From Candidatus Koribacter versatilis Ellin345 (GTDB lineage Bacteria; Acidobacteriota; Terriglobia; Terriglobales; Acidobacteriaceae): a stretch of DNA of 64,000 nt. The stretch is from assembly GCF_000014005.1 (NCBI RefSeq), contig NC_008009.1, positions 1,984,001 to 2,048,000 of the forward strand, given 5' to 3'. Position 1 is the stretch's first letter. Every line of letters starts with the position of its first letter. Made by a program: the position numbers and the translations under genes. This document shows positions 35,272-44,161 of the stretch, one piece after another. The notes under the pieces are model-generated. The model saw only the letters and a list, made by a program, of their open reading frames with translations. It made no database searches and was not told the origin of the DNA.

Positions 35272-35748
35272 GATGCCAGTGCATAAAGGCAACAGGCATA
35301 CCGGGCGCGATTAGACTTCTCTTGGAATCAGGGGCGGGAAATGCGCTTGGGAATTCTCGGGAACCGCGAATTCCATGACTAGATTGCCTATTGCTGAGTC
35401 AGTAAACAAAATCTTTCACTTTTCCTGTACCACCTTTGCGGCAAATCGGCTGAGTTGAACATTTTTTAGGCTGCAGGGTCGCGTTTTCGCGCGTTTGGGG
35501 AAAAAAACACGGGGCTGGATTGTTGACAAAAAACGTCATACCGCCGCAAATCATCAATAAATAAGCACTTGGAAAAACATGTTAACTAACTTCTAACTTC
35601 GGGTTTTACGGTAAGTTTTCCTCGTTTCATCCCGTTAATTTGGTAAAACGAAACCCCGAATTGCCGGAAAACGTGAGGGATTCATCCCTCCATCCCATCC
35701 GCAACTCTGCCTTGTTTTACGATAGCCATCTTGTAAAAGGAGAACTTA
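35272..35748. other. AT-rich intergenic region
   Basis: No gene is seen in these 477 bases, which are visibly richer in A and T than the rest. A perfect TTGACA hexamer lies at 35523-35528, but no convincing -10 box follows at the right distance. AAAGGAGAA immediately before 35749 is the ribosome binding site of the next gene. Confidence 0.6.
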
Positions 35749-36225
35749 ATGATCGCAAAAAATACCATCTGCCTGTGGTACGACAAAGACGCCCTCGACG
35801 CCGCGCAGTTCTATGCCGCAACTTTTCCGGACAGCGCCGTGACCGCTGTTCATAAGGCTCCGGGCGATTATCCGAGCGGCAAGGCAGGCGATGTGCTGAC
35901 CGTGCAGTTCACCGTGCTGGGGATCCCGTGCCTCGGTTTGAATGGCGGCCCGATGATGAAACATAGCGAGGCGTTCTCATTCCAGGTGTCGACCGAGGAC
36001 CAGGCGGAGACCGACCGCTACTGGAATGCGATCGTAGGCAACGGCGGCCAGGAAAGCGAATGCGGCTGGTGCAAAGACAAGTGGGGCCTGTCGTGGCAGA
36101 TCACGCCTCGGGTGCTCATGGAGGCGCTGGCGGCGGGAGGCGCGGAGTCGCAACGCGCGTTTGCCGCGATGATGGGGATGCGGAAGATTGATGTCGCGGC
36201 GATTGAGAAGGCGCGGAAGGGGTAG
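35749..36225 (+). CDS. VOC/PhnB-like small protein
   Basis: The 158-residue protein matches the PhnB/3-demethylubiquinone-methyltransferase-like branch of the vicinal oxygen chelate fold: ICLWYDKDALDAAQFYAATF, then VLTVQFTVLGIPCLGLNGGP and WGLSWQITPRVLMEAL. Members are often of unknown substrate. AAAGGAGAA lies just before the ATG. It is a single gene with no obvious partners. Confidence 0.85.
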   Translation: MIAKNTICLWYDKDALDAAQFYAATFPDSAVTAVHKAPGDYPSGKAGDVLTVQFTVLGIPCLGLNGGPMMKHSEAFSFQVSTEDQAETDRYWNAIVGNGGQESECGWCKDKWGLSWQITPRVLMEALAAGGAESQRAFAAMMGMRKIDVAAIEKARKG

Positions 36226-36243
36226 CGTTTTTGCGAGCGATAT

Positions 36244-36287
36244 GGGTCCTTCGACTGCGTCGCTTCGCGACTTCGCTCAGGATGACA
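36244..36287 (-). repeat. Dispersed palindromic repeat, copy 3 (inverted)
   Basis: Read on the minus strand it is TGTCATCCTGAGCGAAGTCG, a GTCGC/GCGAC hairpin, then AGTCGAAGGACCC. It lies between the VOC gene and a convergent small gene. Confidence 0.8.
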
Positions 36288-36293
36288 GGGGGC

Positions 36294-36638
36294 TTAGGCC
36301 AGGGTCCTGAGGGCGTGGGCGGCGGCGGAGGGGATGGGGGCTGCGCTTAACGTGTAGGCTTCGGCGGCTGTAGTGGCGATGGTGGTTAGGTCGTCGAGGA
36401 GTTTGTGGGCGCCGGAGTGGTGGGCATGGTGAGTGTGGGTGTGCTGCTGCGTGGGGGAAGGGCTCGTCGCGGTGGTGGCTGGGGTGGCGGCGGTGGCGGC
36501 ATCCGGAGACGTGGGGGTGGGCAGGAGTTCGGCGAAATTTCCGGGCGTGCTTAGGGTGCTGGCGGTTGCCGACGGGAATGGCTGCATCGAGTTCAATATC
36601 TGGGCGCGATAGAGATCGGGGGTGATTCCGCTGATCAT
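36294..36638 (-). CDS. Small Thr/Ala/His-rich hypothetical protein
   Basis: From an ATG with GGAGG nine bases upstream, a 114-residue protein begins MISGITPDLYRAQILNSMQP. The middle is low-complexity Ala/Thr/Pro, then comes a HTHTHHAHHSG histidine cluster (about residues 71-81), followed by a helical end rich in Ala. I do not recognise it. The His cluster could bind metal ions. The longer frame reaching 36806 has no support. Confidence 0.5.
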   Translation of the reverse strand: MISGITPDLYRAQILNSMQPFPSATASTLSTPGNFAELLPTPTSPDAATAATPATTATSPSPTQQHTHTHHAHHSGAHKLLDDLTTIATTAAEAYTLSAAPIPSAAAHALRTLA

Positions 36639-36858
36639 TTTGGGCCTCCGTGTGGGAGGGGAGGCACGAAGGTTGCCACGAAAGATTAGGGGAATCGAAT
36701 CTGGGATTTTCCTGATTTGCCGGAATGTAACTGACCTGTGAGAAATTCCTGTTGCCCGAGGTGGTAAGCGGGCGTCAAATAAGCGTGCCGGCTGGGCATT
36801 TTGCAATAGTTTTGCGCCCGCCGTGCGCTAGACGCGGTACGAAACAAGGAGGGGAGCA

Positions 36859-37455
36859 ATGAACGTAGAAGTCATTGGCAGACAGTACAACATCACTCCC
36901 GCCGTTCGTAAGGAGGTGGAATCGGGCCTCGAAAAGCTCACCAAGATTTTGGGTGAGAGTTTCAAAAGCAAGGTCATTCTTTCGGTCGAGAAACATCGCA
37001 ACCTCGCGGAAATTACGATCAAGCGCCGCGCCCAGGATCTGGTGGGGCTGGGGGAGTCCACCGACATGCGGACGGCGATCGGCGAAGCGTTGGAGCATAT
37101 TGAGAAGCAGGCACTGAAACACAACAATCGCCGGAGGAACATTAAGCGCAAGGGCAAAGCGGATTGGAAGGAGACGTCGGAGGGCGAGCAGGCGCTGACT
37201 ATCGCCGTGGGATCGACGGCGACAACCGCGGTGCCGGTGATGGTGCACAAGTTTCCGTCGGTTACACGGACGACGGAGGCACACCTTACGCGCTCGCAGG
37301 ACGCTGTCGCGCTGCGGCCGATGACCGTGGAAGAAGCGGTGAAGGAATGTGAATTCCGCGATCGCGAAGTGTTTGTGTTTCGCGATAAAAAGGGAAGAGT
37401 GAATGTTCTGCATCGTCGGAAAGACGGGAAGATGGAATTGATTGAAGCTCCTTAA
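36859..37455 (+). CDS. hpf: Ribosome hibernation promoting factor, long form
   Basis: The 198-residue protein has the RaiA/HPF N-terminal domain (MNVEVIGRQYNITPAVRKEV, then DMRTAIGEALEHIEKQALKH), a variable linker and a C-terminal dimerisation domain (RPMTVEEAVKECEFRDREVF, then VNVLHRRKDGKMELI). Long HPF proteins alone drive 100S ribosome dimers in stationary phase. AAGGAGGGGAGC precedes the ATG, and a strong terminator follows at 37478-37500. Confidence 0.93.
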   Translation: MNVEVIGRQYNITPAVRKEVESGLEKLTKILGESFKSKVILSVEKHRNLAEITIKRRAQDLVGLGESTDMRTAIGEALEHIEKQALKHNNRRRNIKRKGKADWKETSEGEQALTIAVGSTATTAVPVMVHKFPSVTRTTEAHLTRSQDAVALRPMTVEEAVKECEFRDREVFVFRDKKGRVNVLHRRKDGKMELIEAP

Positions 37456-37477
37456 CTCCTTGGAAATTTTGGACAGG

Positions 37478-37500
37478 TCGGGACACGATGAGTGTCCCGA
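37478..37500 (+). terminator. Rho-independent terminator after hpf
   Basis: TCGGGACAC (37478-37486) pairs perfectly with GTGTCCCGA (37492-37500) around GATGA and is followed by TTTGTTT. It separates hpf from the DinB gene starting at 37520. Confidence 0.8.
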
Positions 37501-37519
37501 TTTGTTTGGGGAAATTTTG

Positions 37520-38020
37520 ATGAATGCACAAGTTTCGGAACCCTGGTTGCGCGGAACGCTGACCGATGTTGCCGCGGTCCAGCGCGCCGTGCTGCACGCG
37601 CTCGAGCTCGCCGGTGAAGACCTGCATCGCTGGTGCGACTCGCTGACGGACGAAGAGGTGAACCGAGCGCACGGGAAGATTGCTTCGGTGGCGTTCCAGT
37701 TGCGCCACATTGTGGGGAGCATCGACCGGCTGCTGACTTACGCGGAAGAGAAACAGTTGTCGGCAGAACAACTCGAGTATCTAAAAGCAGAAGATCAGCA
37801 GGGCGGAAACACCGCAACGCTGATGGCGATGCTCGACAGGAGTCTTGCCGAGGCAGCGGGACGCATTCGCGCGTTCTCGCCGACGGAACTGGAATCACCG
37901 CGGGTGGTTGGGAAGAAGCAACTGCCGGCTACGCTTGGAGGTTTGCTGGTCCACGTCGCCGACCACACGCAGCGCCACGTAGGGCAGGCGATTGTGACTG
38001 CGAAGCTAGCGCGCGGGTAA
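37520..38020 (+). CDS. DinB-family four-helix protein
   Basis: The 166-residue protein has DinB/DUF664-like helices with candidate metal-ligand histidines in SVAFQLRHIVGSIDRLLTYA and LLVHVADHTQRHVGQAIVTA. These proteins often act as metal-dependent thiol transferases or have unknown roles. The start at 37520 is chosen because the frame upstream of it runs through the hpf terminator. No strong binding site is seen. Confidence 0.75.
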   Translation: MNAQVSEPWLRGTLTDVAAVQRAVLHALELAGEDLHRWCDSLTDEEVNRAHGKIASVAFQLRHIVGSIDRLLTYAEEKQLSAEQLEYLKAEDQQGGNTATLMAMLDRSLAEAAGRIRAFSPTELESPRVVGKKQLPATLGGLLVHVADHTQRHVGQAIVTAKLARG

Positions 38021-38027
38021 TAAAAAC

Positions 38028-38050
38028 GCCCGGCGAAGTTCTCGCCGGGC
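38028..38050 (-). terminator. Rho-independent terminator after the chemoreceptor gene
   Basis: GCCCGGCGA pairs with TCGCCGGGC, and on the minus strand the hairpin is followed by GTTTTTATTA. It ends the gene whose stop is at 38067 and lies in the gap to the convergent DinB gene. Confidence 0.8.
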
Positions 38051-38066
38051 AGAGATGCAGAGGCGG

Positions 38067-40781
38067 CTACTGGATCATGGACGTCGCGGGCATGCGGTCG
38101 GCGCGCGACGATACGGCGAGCGAGCGCGAGTTCTGTTCGCCGTCATACTTGAAGCGCGAGACCAGCTTCTTGAGCTCGACTGCCATCCGCTCGAGAGACT
38201 TCGCGGACTTCTGGGTTTCGGCTGCGCCCGTGGTCGTGACGCGAGCTGCTTCGGCCACGCCGGTGACGTTGCGGGTGATGTCCACATTGCCCTTGGCGGC
38301 TTCGGCGAGGTTGCGGCTGATCTCGTTGCTGGTGACGCTTTGCTCTTCGACAGCGCTGGCGATGGTGGTCTGGATGTCGGAGATCTGGTTGATGACAGCG
38401 CCGATCTCGGCGATGGCCGAGACTGCGCCAGTGGTGTCGGTTTGGATGGCTTCGATCTTGCGACCGATGTCTTCGGTGGCTTTGGCTGTCTCCTTGGCGA
38501 GTTCCTTGACTTCGTTGGCGACCACTGCGAAGCCCTTGCCGGCTTCTCCGGCGCGTGCGGCTTCGATGGTGGCGTTAAGGGCGAGCAGGTTGGTCTGCTG
38601 GGCGATCGAGGTGATGACCTTGATGACCTGGCCGATCTCGGCGCTGCTCTGGCCGAGCTTACCGATGTTCTGGTTGGTGGCTTCTGCGGTCTGCACCGCG
38701 GAGTTGGCGACGCGGGTGGCTTCGGCGGTGTTCTTGGCGATCTCCTTGATGGAAGCGCCCATCTGGTCGGCGCCGCTGGCGACGGTCTGCACGTTGCGGC
38801 TGACCTGCTCGCTCGCTGCGGAGACGACATTGGCTTGCGTAGCGGTCTCGTCGGCGCTCGCGGTCATCTGCTGGCTAACGTTGTTGAGCATGGTCGCGGC
38901 TTCGAGCAGGGCCTCAGTGGTACGGCCAATGTCCATCATGGCGCCGCGGAAGGCTGCGGCGGATTTGGCGAAGGCGTCGGAGATGACTTCGTACGTCTTG
39001 CGCGCTTCGTCGGTATCGGCATCGCTGGCATCGGTAACCATGAGCGCATTCAAGTTTCCCTGCGCTAGTTCCTTCAGGGCGTCGGAGAGCTTCTGCGCCT
39101 GACGCGCGCGATAGTCTCCGACTTTGTCCGCCTTCCGCATAGTGGTCTTGATCAGGCTTTCGTCGTCCATGAGTTCGAAAGCGCCGATGGTGCGGCCATT
39201 GCCGTCCTTCAAGGGAACGGCGCAGCAGGTGAAGTCGTACTGTTTGCCCTGGATGCGGGCCTGGGTTTCGATCCTGGTGAGGCCATCGATCTTCATGGCC
39301 TGCGCGCAGGTACACTTCTCGGTTCCGCAGGCGCTGGTGTTGTAGCTGCAGCGCGAGCCAATTGCGCTTTCGGCGCTCTTGCCCATCAATTCGAGGCCGG
39401 CCTTGTTCATGTACTGGACCTTGAACTGGCTGTCGATGAACTGGATGGGTTTAGGGATGGCGTCGAACTTGCCGACGATAGTGTCGAGGGTGTAGTTGAC
39501 GCCCTGGACGATCTTGCGGAAGTCGCCTTGATGCCGGGTGGCATCGGCACGGGTGCCGAGCCGTCCCTGGATGGCGGCATCGGAGAGCGTGTTGGTGTCG
39601 GCGATGAGGCTCTTGAGGTTTGCGCGAACTTGTTCGATGGTGTCGTTGATGAAGGCTTTCTTGCCGGGGAATCTCTCGAGGGGGGCTTCGAAGTTGCCGC
39701 GACCGAATTCGGCAAGGCAGGCCATCGCCTTCTTCTTGACGACGATGTGGCCGGCGACCATGTTGTTGATGCCGCTGGCGACCATCTGATAAGCACCCTG
39801 GAATTTGGCGGCATTGATAGCGGCGTCGATGTCTCCAGCGTCGTGGGCGCTGGACATGGTGGACATCTCCTGCATGAGGCCGTTGAGCGTATCGACGAGT
39901 GACTGCAAGCTCTTGGCGAGGACGTCCTTGTCGGACGCGGGCTTGATTTGAAGCTGCAGATCGCCCTGGGCGATATGCTGGGCGGCTTGAGCGCGATCTT
40001 TGATGGTGGCGGCCAAGGCTGCGATGGATTGCGCGAGTTTGCCAAGCTCATCGTTGGTATTGGCCTTGATGTCGACTTCGACATCGCCAGCGGCAAGTTT
40101 CGTCGCGGTGGCCTGAAGTTCGCGTACCGGGCCCACAATCAGCCGTGTCAGGAACCATCCTAAAGCGATAGCGGCGAACACGCCGAAGACCATGAATCCG
40201 ACGATTTGCTGAGTCGCGGAAGCCGCGAGTGCGCTATTTTCTTTTTCGCGCTTCTCGCCAATCTCCACGTTGATATCAACGAGCTTCTGGTAGGCATCGA
40301 CTGCTTCGGCTGCGGCAGCGCGGGTGCGACCATTGAGGACCTTTTCCGCATCATGGTCCTTGCCATCCATTGCTAGATCAAGAGCGGGAGCGGTGGTTTG
40401 GAGATACTCCGCAAGGAGCGCCTGCAACTGGGTGGCGATTGGTTTCTCAGCCGGAGACAGGTCCGTCGCAAGATATTTCGACAGGTGATCGTTGGAGGCC
40501 TGGAGATCCGCTTTGAACGAGTCGTACTCGCGCCGGCGTTCTTCCCTGGATTCCACGGAGAGTACAGAGCGCGAGCGGATGCGCGCGTCGAGAAAGGAGC
40601 CACGGCTGGCGGCCAGTTCGCGTACCGGAACAAAGGCGTTGGCATACATTTCATGGCTGCCGGAATTTACCCGGTTGGTACTGCTAAGGCCGACGTAGCC
40701 AATGATGGCTGCAATACCTGCTACTAGAAGAAAGCTGAGGAGCAGCTTGCTCGAGAGCTTGAGATTGTAAAACCAATTCAT
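38067..40781 (-). CDS. Methyl-accepting chemotaxis protein with Cys-rich PAS domain
   Basis: The 904-residue receptor has a membrane segment at about 11-31, an extracytoplasmic helical domain (32-190), a second membrane segment (192-211), a HAMP domain and further HAMP-like helices. A PAS-like domain at about 440-545 follows, then the signalling hairpin with [20 protein letters not shown] near residue 745. The PAS part holds C478, C485, C490, C492, C519 and C520, a cluster that could bind a metal centre or act as a redox sensor. AAGGAGAAG precedes the ATG. It would report to the flagellar motor encoded at 1-18231. Confidence 0.92.
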   Translation of the reverse strand: MNWFYNLKLSSKLLLSFLLVAGIAAIIGYVGLSSTNRVNSGSHEMYANAFVPVRELAASRGSFLDARIRSRSVLSVESREERRREYDSFKADLQASNDHLSKYLATDLSPAEKPIATQLQALLAEYLQTTAPALDLAMDGKDHDAEKVLNGRTRAAAAEAVDAYQKLVDINVEIGEKREKENSALAASATQQIVGFMVFGVFAAIALGWFLTRLIVGPVRELQATATKLAAGDVEVDIKANTNDELGKLAQSIAALAATIKDRAQAAQHIAQGDLQLQIKPASDKDVLAKSLQSLVDTLNGLMQEMSTMSSAHDAGDIDAAINAAKFQGAYQMVASGINNMVAGHIVVKKKAMACLAEFGRGNFEAPLERFPGKKAFINDTIEQVRANLKSLIADTNTLSDAAIQGRLGTRADATRHQGDFRKIVQGVNYTLDTIVGKFDAIPKPIQFIDSQFKVQYMNKAGLELMGKSAESAIGSRCSYNTSACGTEKCTCAQAMKIDGLTRIETQARIQGKQYDFTCCAVPLKDGNGRTIGAFELMDDESLIKTTMRKADKVGDYRARQAQKLSDALKELAQGNLNALMVTDASDADTDEARKTYEVISDAFAKSAAAFRGAMMDIGRTTEALLEAATMLNNVSQQMTASADETATQANVVSAASEQVSRNVQTVASGADQMGASIKEIAKNTAEATRVANSAVQTAEATNQNIGKLGQSSAEIGQVIKVITSIAQQTNLLALNATIEAARAGEAGKGFAVVANEVKELAKETAKATEDIGRKIEAIQTDTTGAVSAIAEIGAVINQISDIQTTIASAVEEQSVTSNEISRNLAEAAKGNVDITRNVTGVAEAARVTTTGAAETQKSAKSLERMAVELKKLVSRFKYDGEQNSRSLAVSSRADRMPATSMIQ

Positions 40782-41479
40782 GACTTCTCCTTCACTTGCC
40801 TTGAGGAGGCTCGCGCTGGGGAGTCCATCGGCAGGGAGGGAGAACTCTGAAGGGAGAAATCGGGTGCGGGGGATGAAAAATTGCTAATCGTCTGGCAGTT
40901 TCGGCAGCGCTGAAGCGCTGCCCTGATACGAAGCACACATCGTTGCGGCGGATACCGGCCCTTGTGGTATTCGAGAGGAACAGCAGATTCTTCGTCGGGC
41001 TCGCGCCCTCCTCTGAATGACAAGAGAGAGAGGATGGAGGCGAAGAGGGTTGGAGGCTCACGCGAGGGTGAGGCTCCGGATTTCTATGGTGTGGGTTCGG
41101 CAGCGCTGAAGCGCTGCCCTGATACGAACCACACATTGTTACAGCGGATTCGACCCTTGCGGTATTCGAGAGGAACAGCAGATTCTTCGTCGGGCTGGGC
41201 CCTCCTCTGAATGACAAGAGAGAGAGGAGGGATACGAAGAGGATTTGGAGGCTTACGCGATGCAGGGTGAGGCTCCGGATTTTTATAGCTTGGTTTCGGC
41301 AGCGCTGAAGCGCTGCCCTGAAACAGGACAAGATTCGAGGATTTCGTGTCAGCTCGCGATTGATGCGGGTAGACAGCCAACGTGGCGGGGAGGATCAGAC
41401 TCCTACGATCAGCGAATCAATCCAGCACGATCAGCGATCCACAAACAAGCTCGAGCACTTTCGAGGTGAGGAGTTTCTG
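40782..41479. other. Intergenic region with duplicated repeat unit
   Basis: Between the divergent chemoreceptor and catalase genes no coding sequence is seen. The centre is occupied by the 196/199-base direct repeat (40901-41325). The promoter of the receptor should lie in 40800-40900 and that of the catalase in 41330-41460; no clear boxes were found. AGGTGAGGAG at 41464-41473 is the catalase binding site. Confidence 0.6.
40901..41325 (+). repeat. Direct duplication of a ~197-base unit with GGCAGCGC palindromes
   Basis: Unit 1 (40901-41096) and unit 2 (41097-41295) start with the perfect palindrome GGCAGCGCTGAAGCGCTGCC and share long stretches such as GGTATTCGAGAGGAACAGCA and CCTCCTCTGAATGACAAGAG. 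A third unit is cut after 30 bases (41296-41325). A further isolated copy of the palindrome is at 43183-43211. Confidence 0.85.
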
Positions 41480-42313
41480 ATGTACCACCACGTGAAAAAA
41501 TTGATGTATACGGTCCACGTCGATGCGCCTGACCCACGCTTCGGCAACATGCTGTTGGAACAATTTGGCGGGGCGAACGGAGAACTCGCTGCGGCGATGC
41601 AGTACTCGATTCAAGGCTGGAACTGCGAGGACATGGCGCGCAAAGACATGTTGCTCGATATTGGAACGGAAGAACTCAGCCACCTGGAAGTGGTCGGGAA
41701 CCTGATCCGGATGCACTTGCGACCGATGAAGACGGAGCGAACGGCGGCTGAAGCGGATCCGCTGGTCGCGATTGCCGGGGGAGGCGGAGTGTGTTTAAAC
41801 AATTCGATCGGTGCGCCCTGGACAGCAGACTACCTGAAGATTACAGGCGATCTCGCGGTTGACCTTCGCAGTAACATCGCTGCCGAAGCGCGAGCAAAGA
41901 TTGTGTATGAGCGGCTGATCGGGTTCACGGATGACGCCGGTACGAAGCAGGCGCTGCAGTTCCTGATGACCCGCGAGATCACCCACATGAGAGCCTTCAG
42001 CGCTGCACTGGAGAGCATGGAGAAACCGCCGTTCTCGATCGGGACGATTGCGCCGACTCCGCACCTCGTAGATCAGTATGTAAACGCTTCGACGGGGACA
42101 GGTGACGACGGCGAAACCGACCATGTTGGACCCTGGAACCAGAGTCACGGGTTGCAAATCGTCGGCCCAGATAATGGAAATGCTCTTGATGTGCGTGCTT
42201 ACGATCCGATTCCGGGGACAGAGAAGACTTCGAGAGTGGATTCAACACCGGTGGGCGATCGCAAGATCCTGAAGCACGACGCTAGCAAGAGCAATCGGGA
42301 GAAGGTTGCTTAA
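41480..42313 (+). CDS. Manganese (non-heme) catalase
   Basis: The 277-residue protein has the dimanganese-catalase four-helix core with ligands such as E35 in GGANGELAAAMQYSIQGW, E65 and H68 in TEELSHLEVVG, and the later TREITHMRAFSAALESM. It breaks down hydrogen peroxide in the cytoplasm. The start at 41480 follows a GAGGTGAGGAG element; the longer frame from 41360 is outside the family. A hairpin at 42330-42350 follows. Confidence 0.93.
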   Translation: MYHHVKKLMYTVHVDAPDPRFGNMLLEQFGGANGELAAAMQYSIQGWNCEDMARKDMLLDIGTEELSHLEVVGNLIRMHLRPMKTERTAAEADPLVAIAGGGGVCLNNSIGAPWTADYLKITGDLAVDLRSNIAAEARAKIVYERLIGFTDDAGTKQALQFLMTREITHMRAFSAALESMEKPPFSIGTIAPTPHLVDQYVNASTGTGDDGETDHVGPWNQSHGLQIVGPDNGNALDVRAYDPIPGTEKTSRVDSTPVGDRKILKHDASKSNREKVA

Positions 42314-42329
42314 CGATGAACTCACCACG

Positions 42330-42350
42330 AGCGGCCCCATGTGGGCCGCT
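42330..42350 (+). terminator. Probable terminator after the catalase gene
   Basis: AGCGGCCC pairs with GGGCCGCT around five bases, followed by TATTAATT. The T-run is weak. It lies between the convergent catalase and modA genes. Confidence 0.55.
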
Positions 42351-42352
42351 TA

Positions 42353-43102
42353 TTAATTGGTGGAAAAACCGAACTGCTGTAAAAGCTGCTTGGAGTCGGT
42401 TGACGTAAGGAACGTGACAAAGCGCTTTGCGCAGTCAGCATTTCTCGAGTTCTTCATCGCGACCGCAGCCTGGCGGATGGGTGGATAGTCGGGGGTTGGG
42501 ATCTCGACGTAGTTTCCAGCGGACTTCATCGAGGCAGTGAGCGCCAGGGAGAGCGGGATGAGTCCGGCGTCTGCGTTGCCGCTTTGTGCGAAGACTGCAG
42601 TCTGCGAGACATTCTCTCCGAATACCAGCTTGGCGGAAATTTTGTCGTAGACGCCGGCAGTATTCAGCGCAGCGATGGCGGCACGGCCATAGGGTGCGTG
42701 TTGCGGGTTCGCGATTGCGATTCTCTTGACGGTGGTTGCGGTGAGCGCCTTCAGTCCCTTGGAGAGATCGAGGTGAGATTCTTTTCGCGCCCAGAGCACG
42801 AGCTTGCCGGACGCGTATTCCGTCAGTGTGCCGGGGAGGGTTAATCCCGCGTCCTGGAGTTTCTGCGGGTACTGCTTGTCCGCAGAAAGGAAGACATCGA
42901 AGGGGGCGGCGCTCTGAAGCTGCTGATAGAAATTGCCGGACGATCCGAAGGAGACGATTGTCTTGCACGAAGAGCTCGCGTCAAATTTCTTTGCGAGATC
43001 CGGCATGACAGACGAAAGGTCGGAGGCTGCGGCGACGCGAATCTCCTGGGCGCAGGCAGAAATGGTGGCCGCGAGCAGTAAGGTGAAGAAGACATATTTC
43101 AC
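42353..43102 (-). CDS. modA: Molybdate-binding protein ModA, probable lipoprotein
   Basis: The 249-residue protein has a signal sequence with a lipobox-like ISAC (MKYVFFTLLLAATISACAQE) and ModA motifs VAAASDLSSVMPDLAKKF, SFGSSGNFYQQLQ and FDVFLSADKQYPQKL near the N-terminus, with ANPQHAPYGRAA in the middle. It captures molybdate or tungstate outside the inner membrane. No modB or modC follows in the window, so it must use transporter genes elsewhere, or serve another purpose. Confidence 0.88.
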   Translation of the reverse strand: MKYVFFTLLLAATISACAQEIRVAAASDLSSVMPDLAKKFDASSSCKTIVSFGSSGNFYQQLQSAAPFDVFLSADKQYPQKLQDAGLTLPGTLTEYASGKLVLWARKESHLDLSKGLKALTATTVKRIAIANPQHAPYGRAAIAALNTAGVYDKISAKLVFGENVSQTAVFAQSGNADAGLIPLSLALTASMKSAGNYVEIPTPDYPPIRQAAVAMKNSRNADCAKRFVTFLTSTDSKQLLQQFGFSTN

Positions 43103-43146
43103 GATTTAAGGATAGCGCAGAGATCGTGGAATGGATTGGGAGTCGC

Positions 43147-43211
43147 AGGGGCTAAAGCCCCTGATTATTCAGGGAGTCCAGGTCGGCAGCGCTGAAGCGC
43201 TGCCCTGATAC
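43147..43211 (+). repeat. Two short palindromic repeats (AGGGGCTAAAGCCCCT; GGCAGCGCTGAAGCGCTGCC)
   Basis: The palindrome AGGGGCTAAAGCCCCT lies at 43147-43162 and a copy of the GGCAGCGCTGAAGCGCTGCC element, with its usual CTGATAC tail, at 43183-43211. They lie upstream of modA and next to the 19-base array. Confidence 0.75.
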
Positions 43212-43212
43212 A

Positions 43213-43313
43213 AAGCGATGCAGTTGATGCGAAGCGATGCAGTTGATGCGAAGCGATGCGGTTGATGCGAAGCGGTGCACTGATGCGAAGCGATGCGGCT
43301 GATGCGAAGCGCC
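43213..43313 (+). repeat. 19-base tandem array AAGCGATGCAGTTGATGCG
   Basis: Five units (19, 19, 19, 18 and 19 bases) and a partial sixth run from 43213 to 43313 and end six bases before the stop codon of the deiodinase-like gene. Each unit contains two GATGC/GATGCG half motifs. No unique spacers are present, so this is a minisatellite. Confidence 0.85.
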
Positions 43314-43318
43314 GATCT

Positions 43319-44068
<750 letters not shown>

Positions 44069-44161
44069 TCCGGATTACTCTGACCTTTGCTTTTCCAGCA
44101 CTAACAAATTGCCAGCACTTCGCGACAACATACGGGATTCAAACAGCATTGGCAAGTCGCG

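Noticed and set aside
35523-35551. Sigma-70 promoter starting at TTGACA upstream of the VOC gene
   Set aside because: The -35 box is perfect, but no acceptable -10 box lies 16-18 bases downstream.
36795-36825. Sigma-54 promoter upstream of hpf
   Set aside because: The GG and GC elements are separated by eleven rather than ten bases.
43213-43313. CRISPR-like array
   Set aside because: Units are directly joined with no unique spacers; it is a minisatellite.
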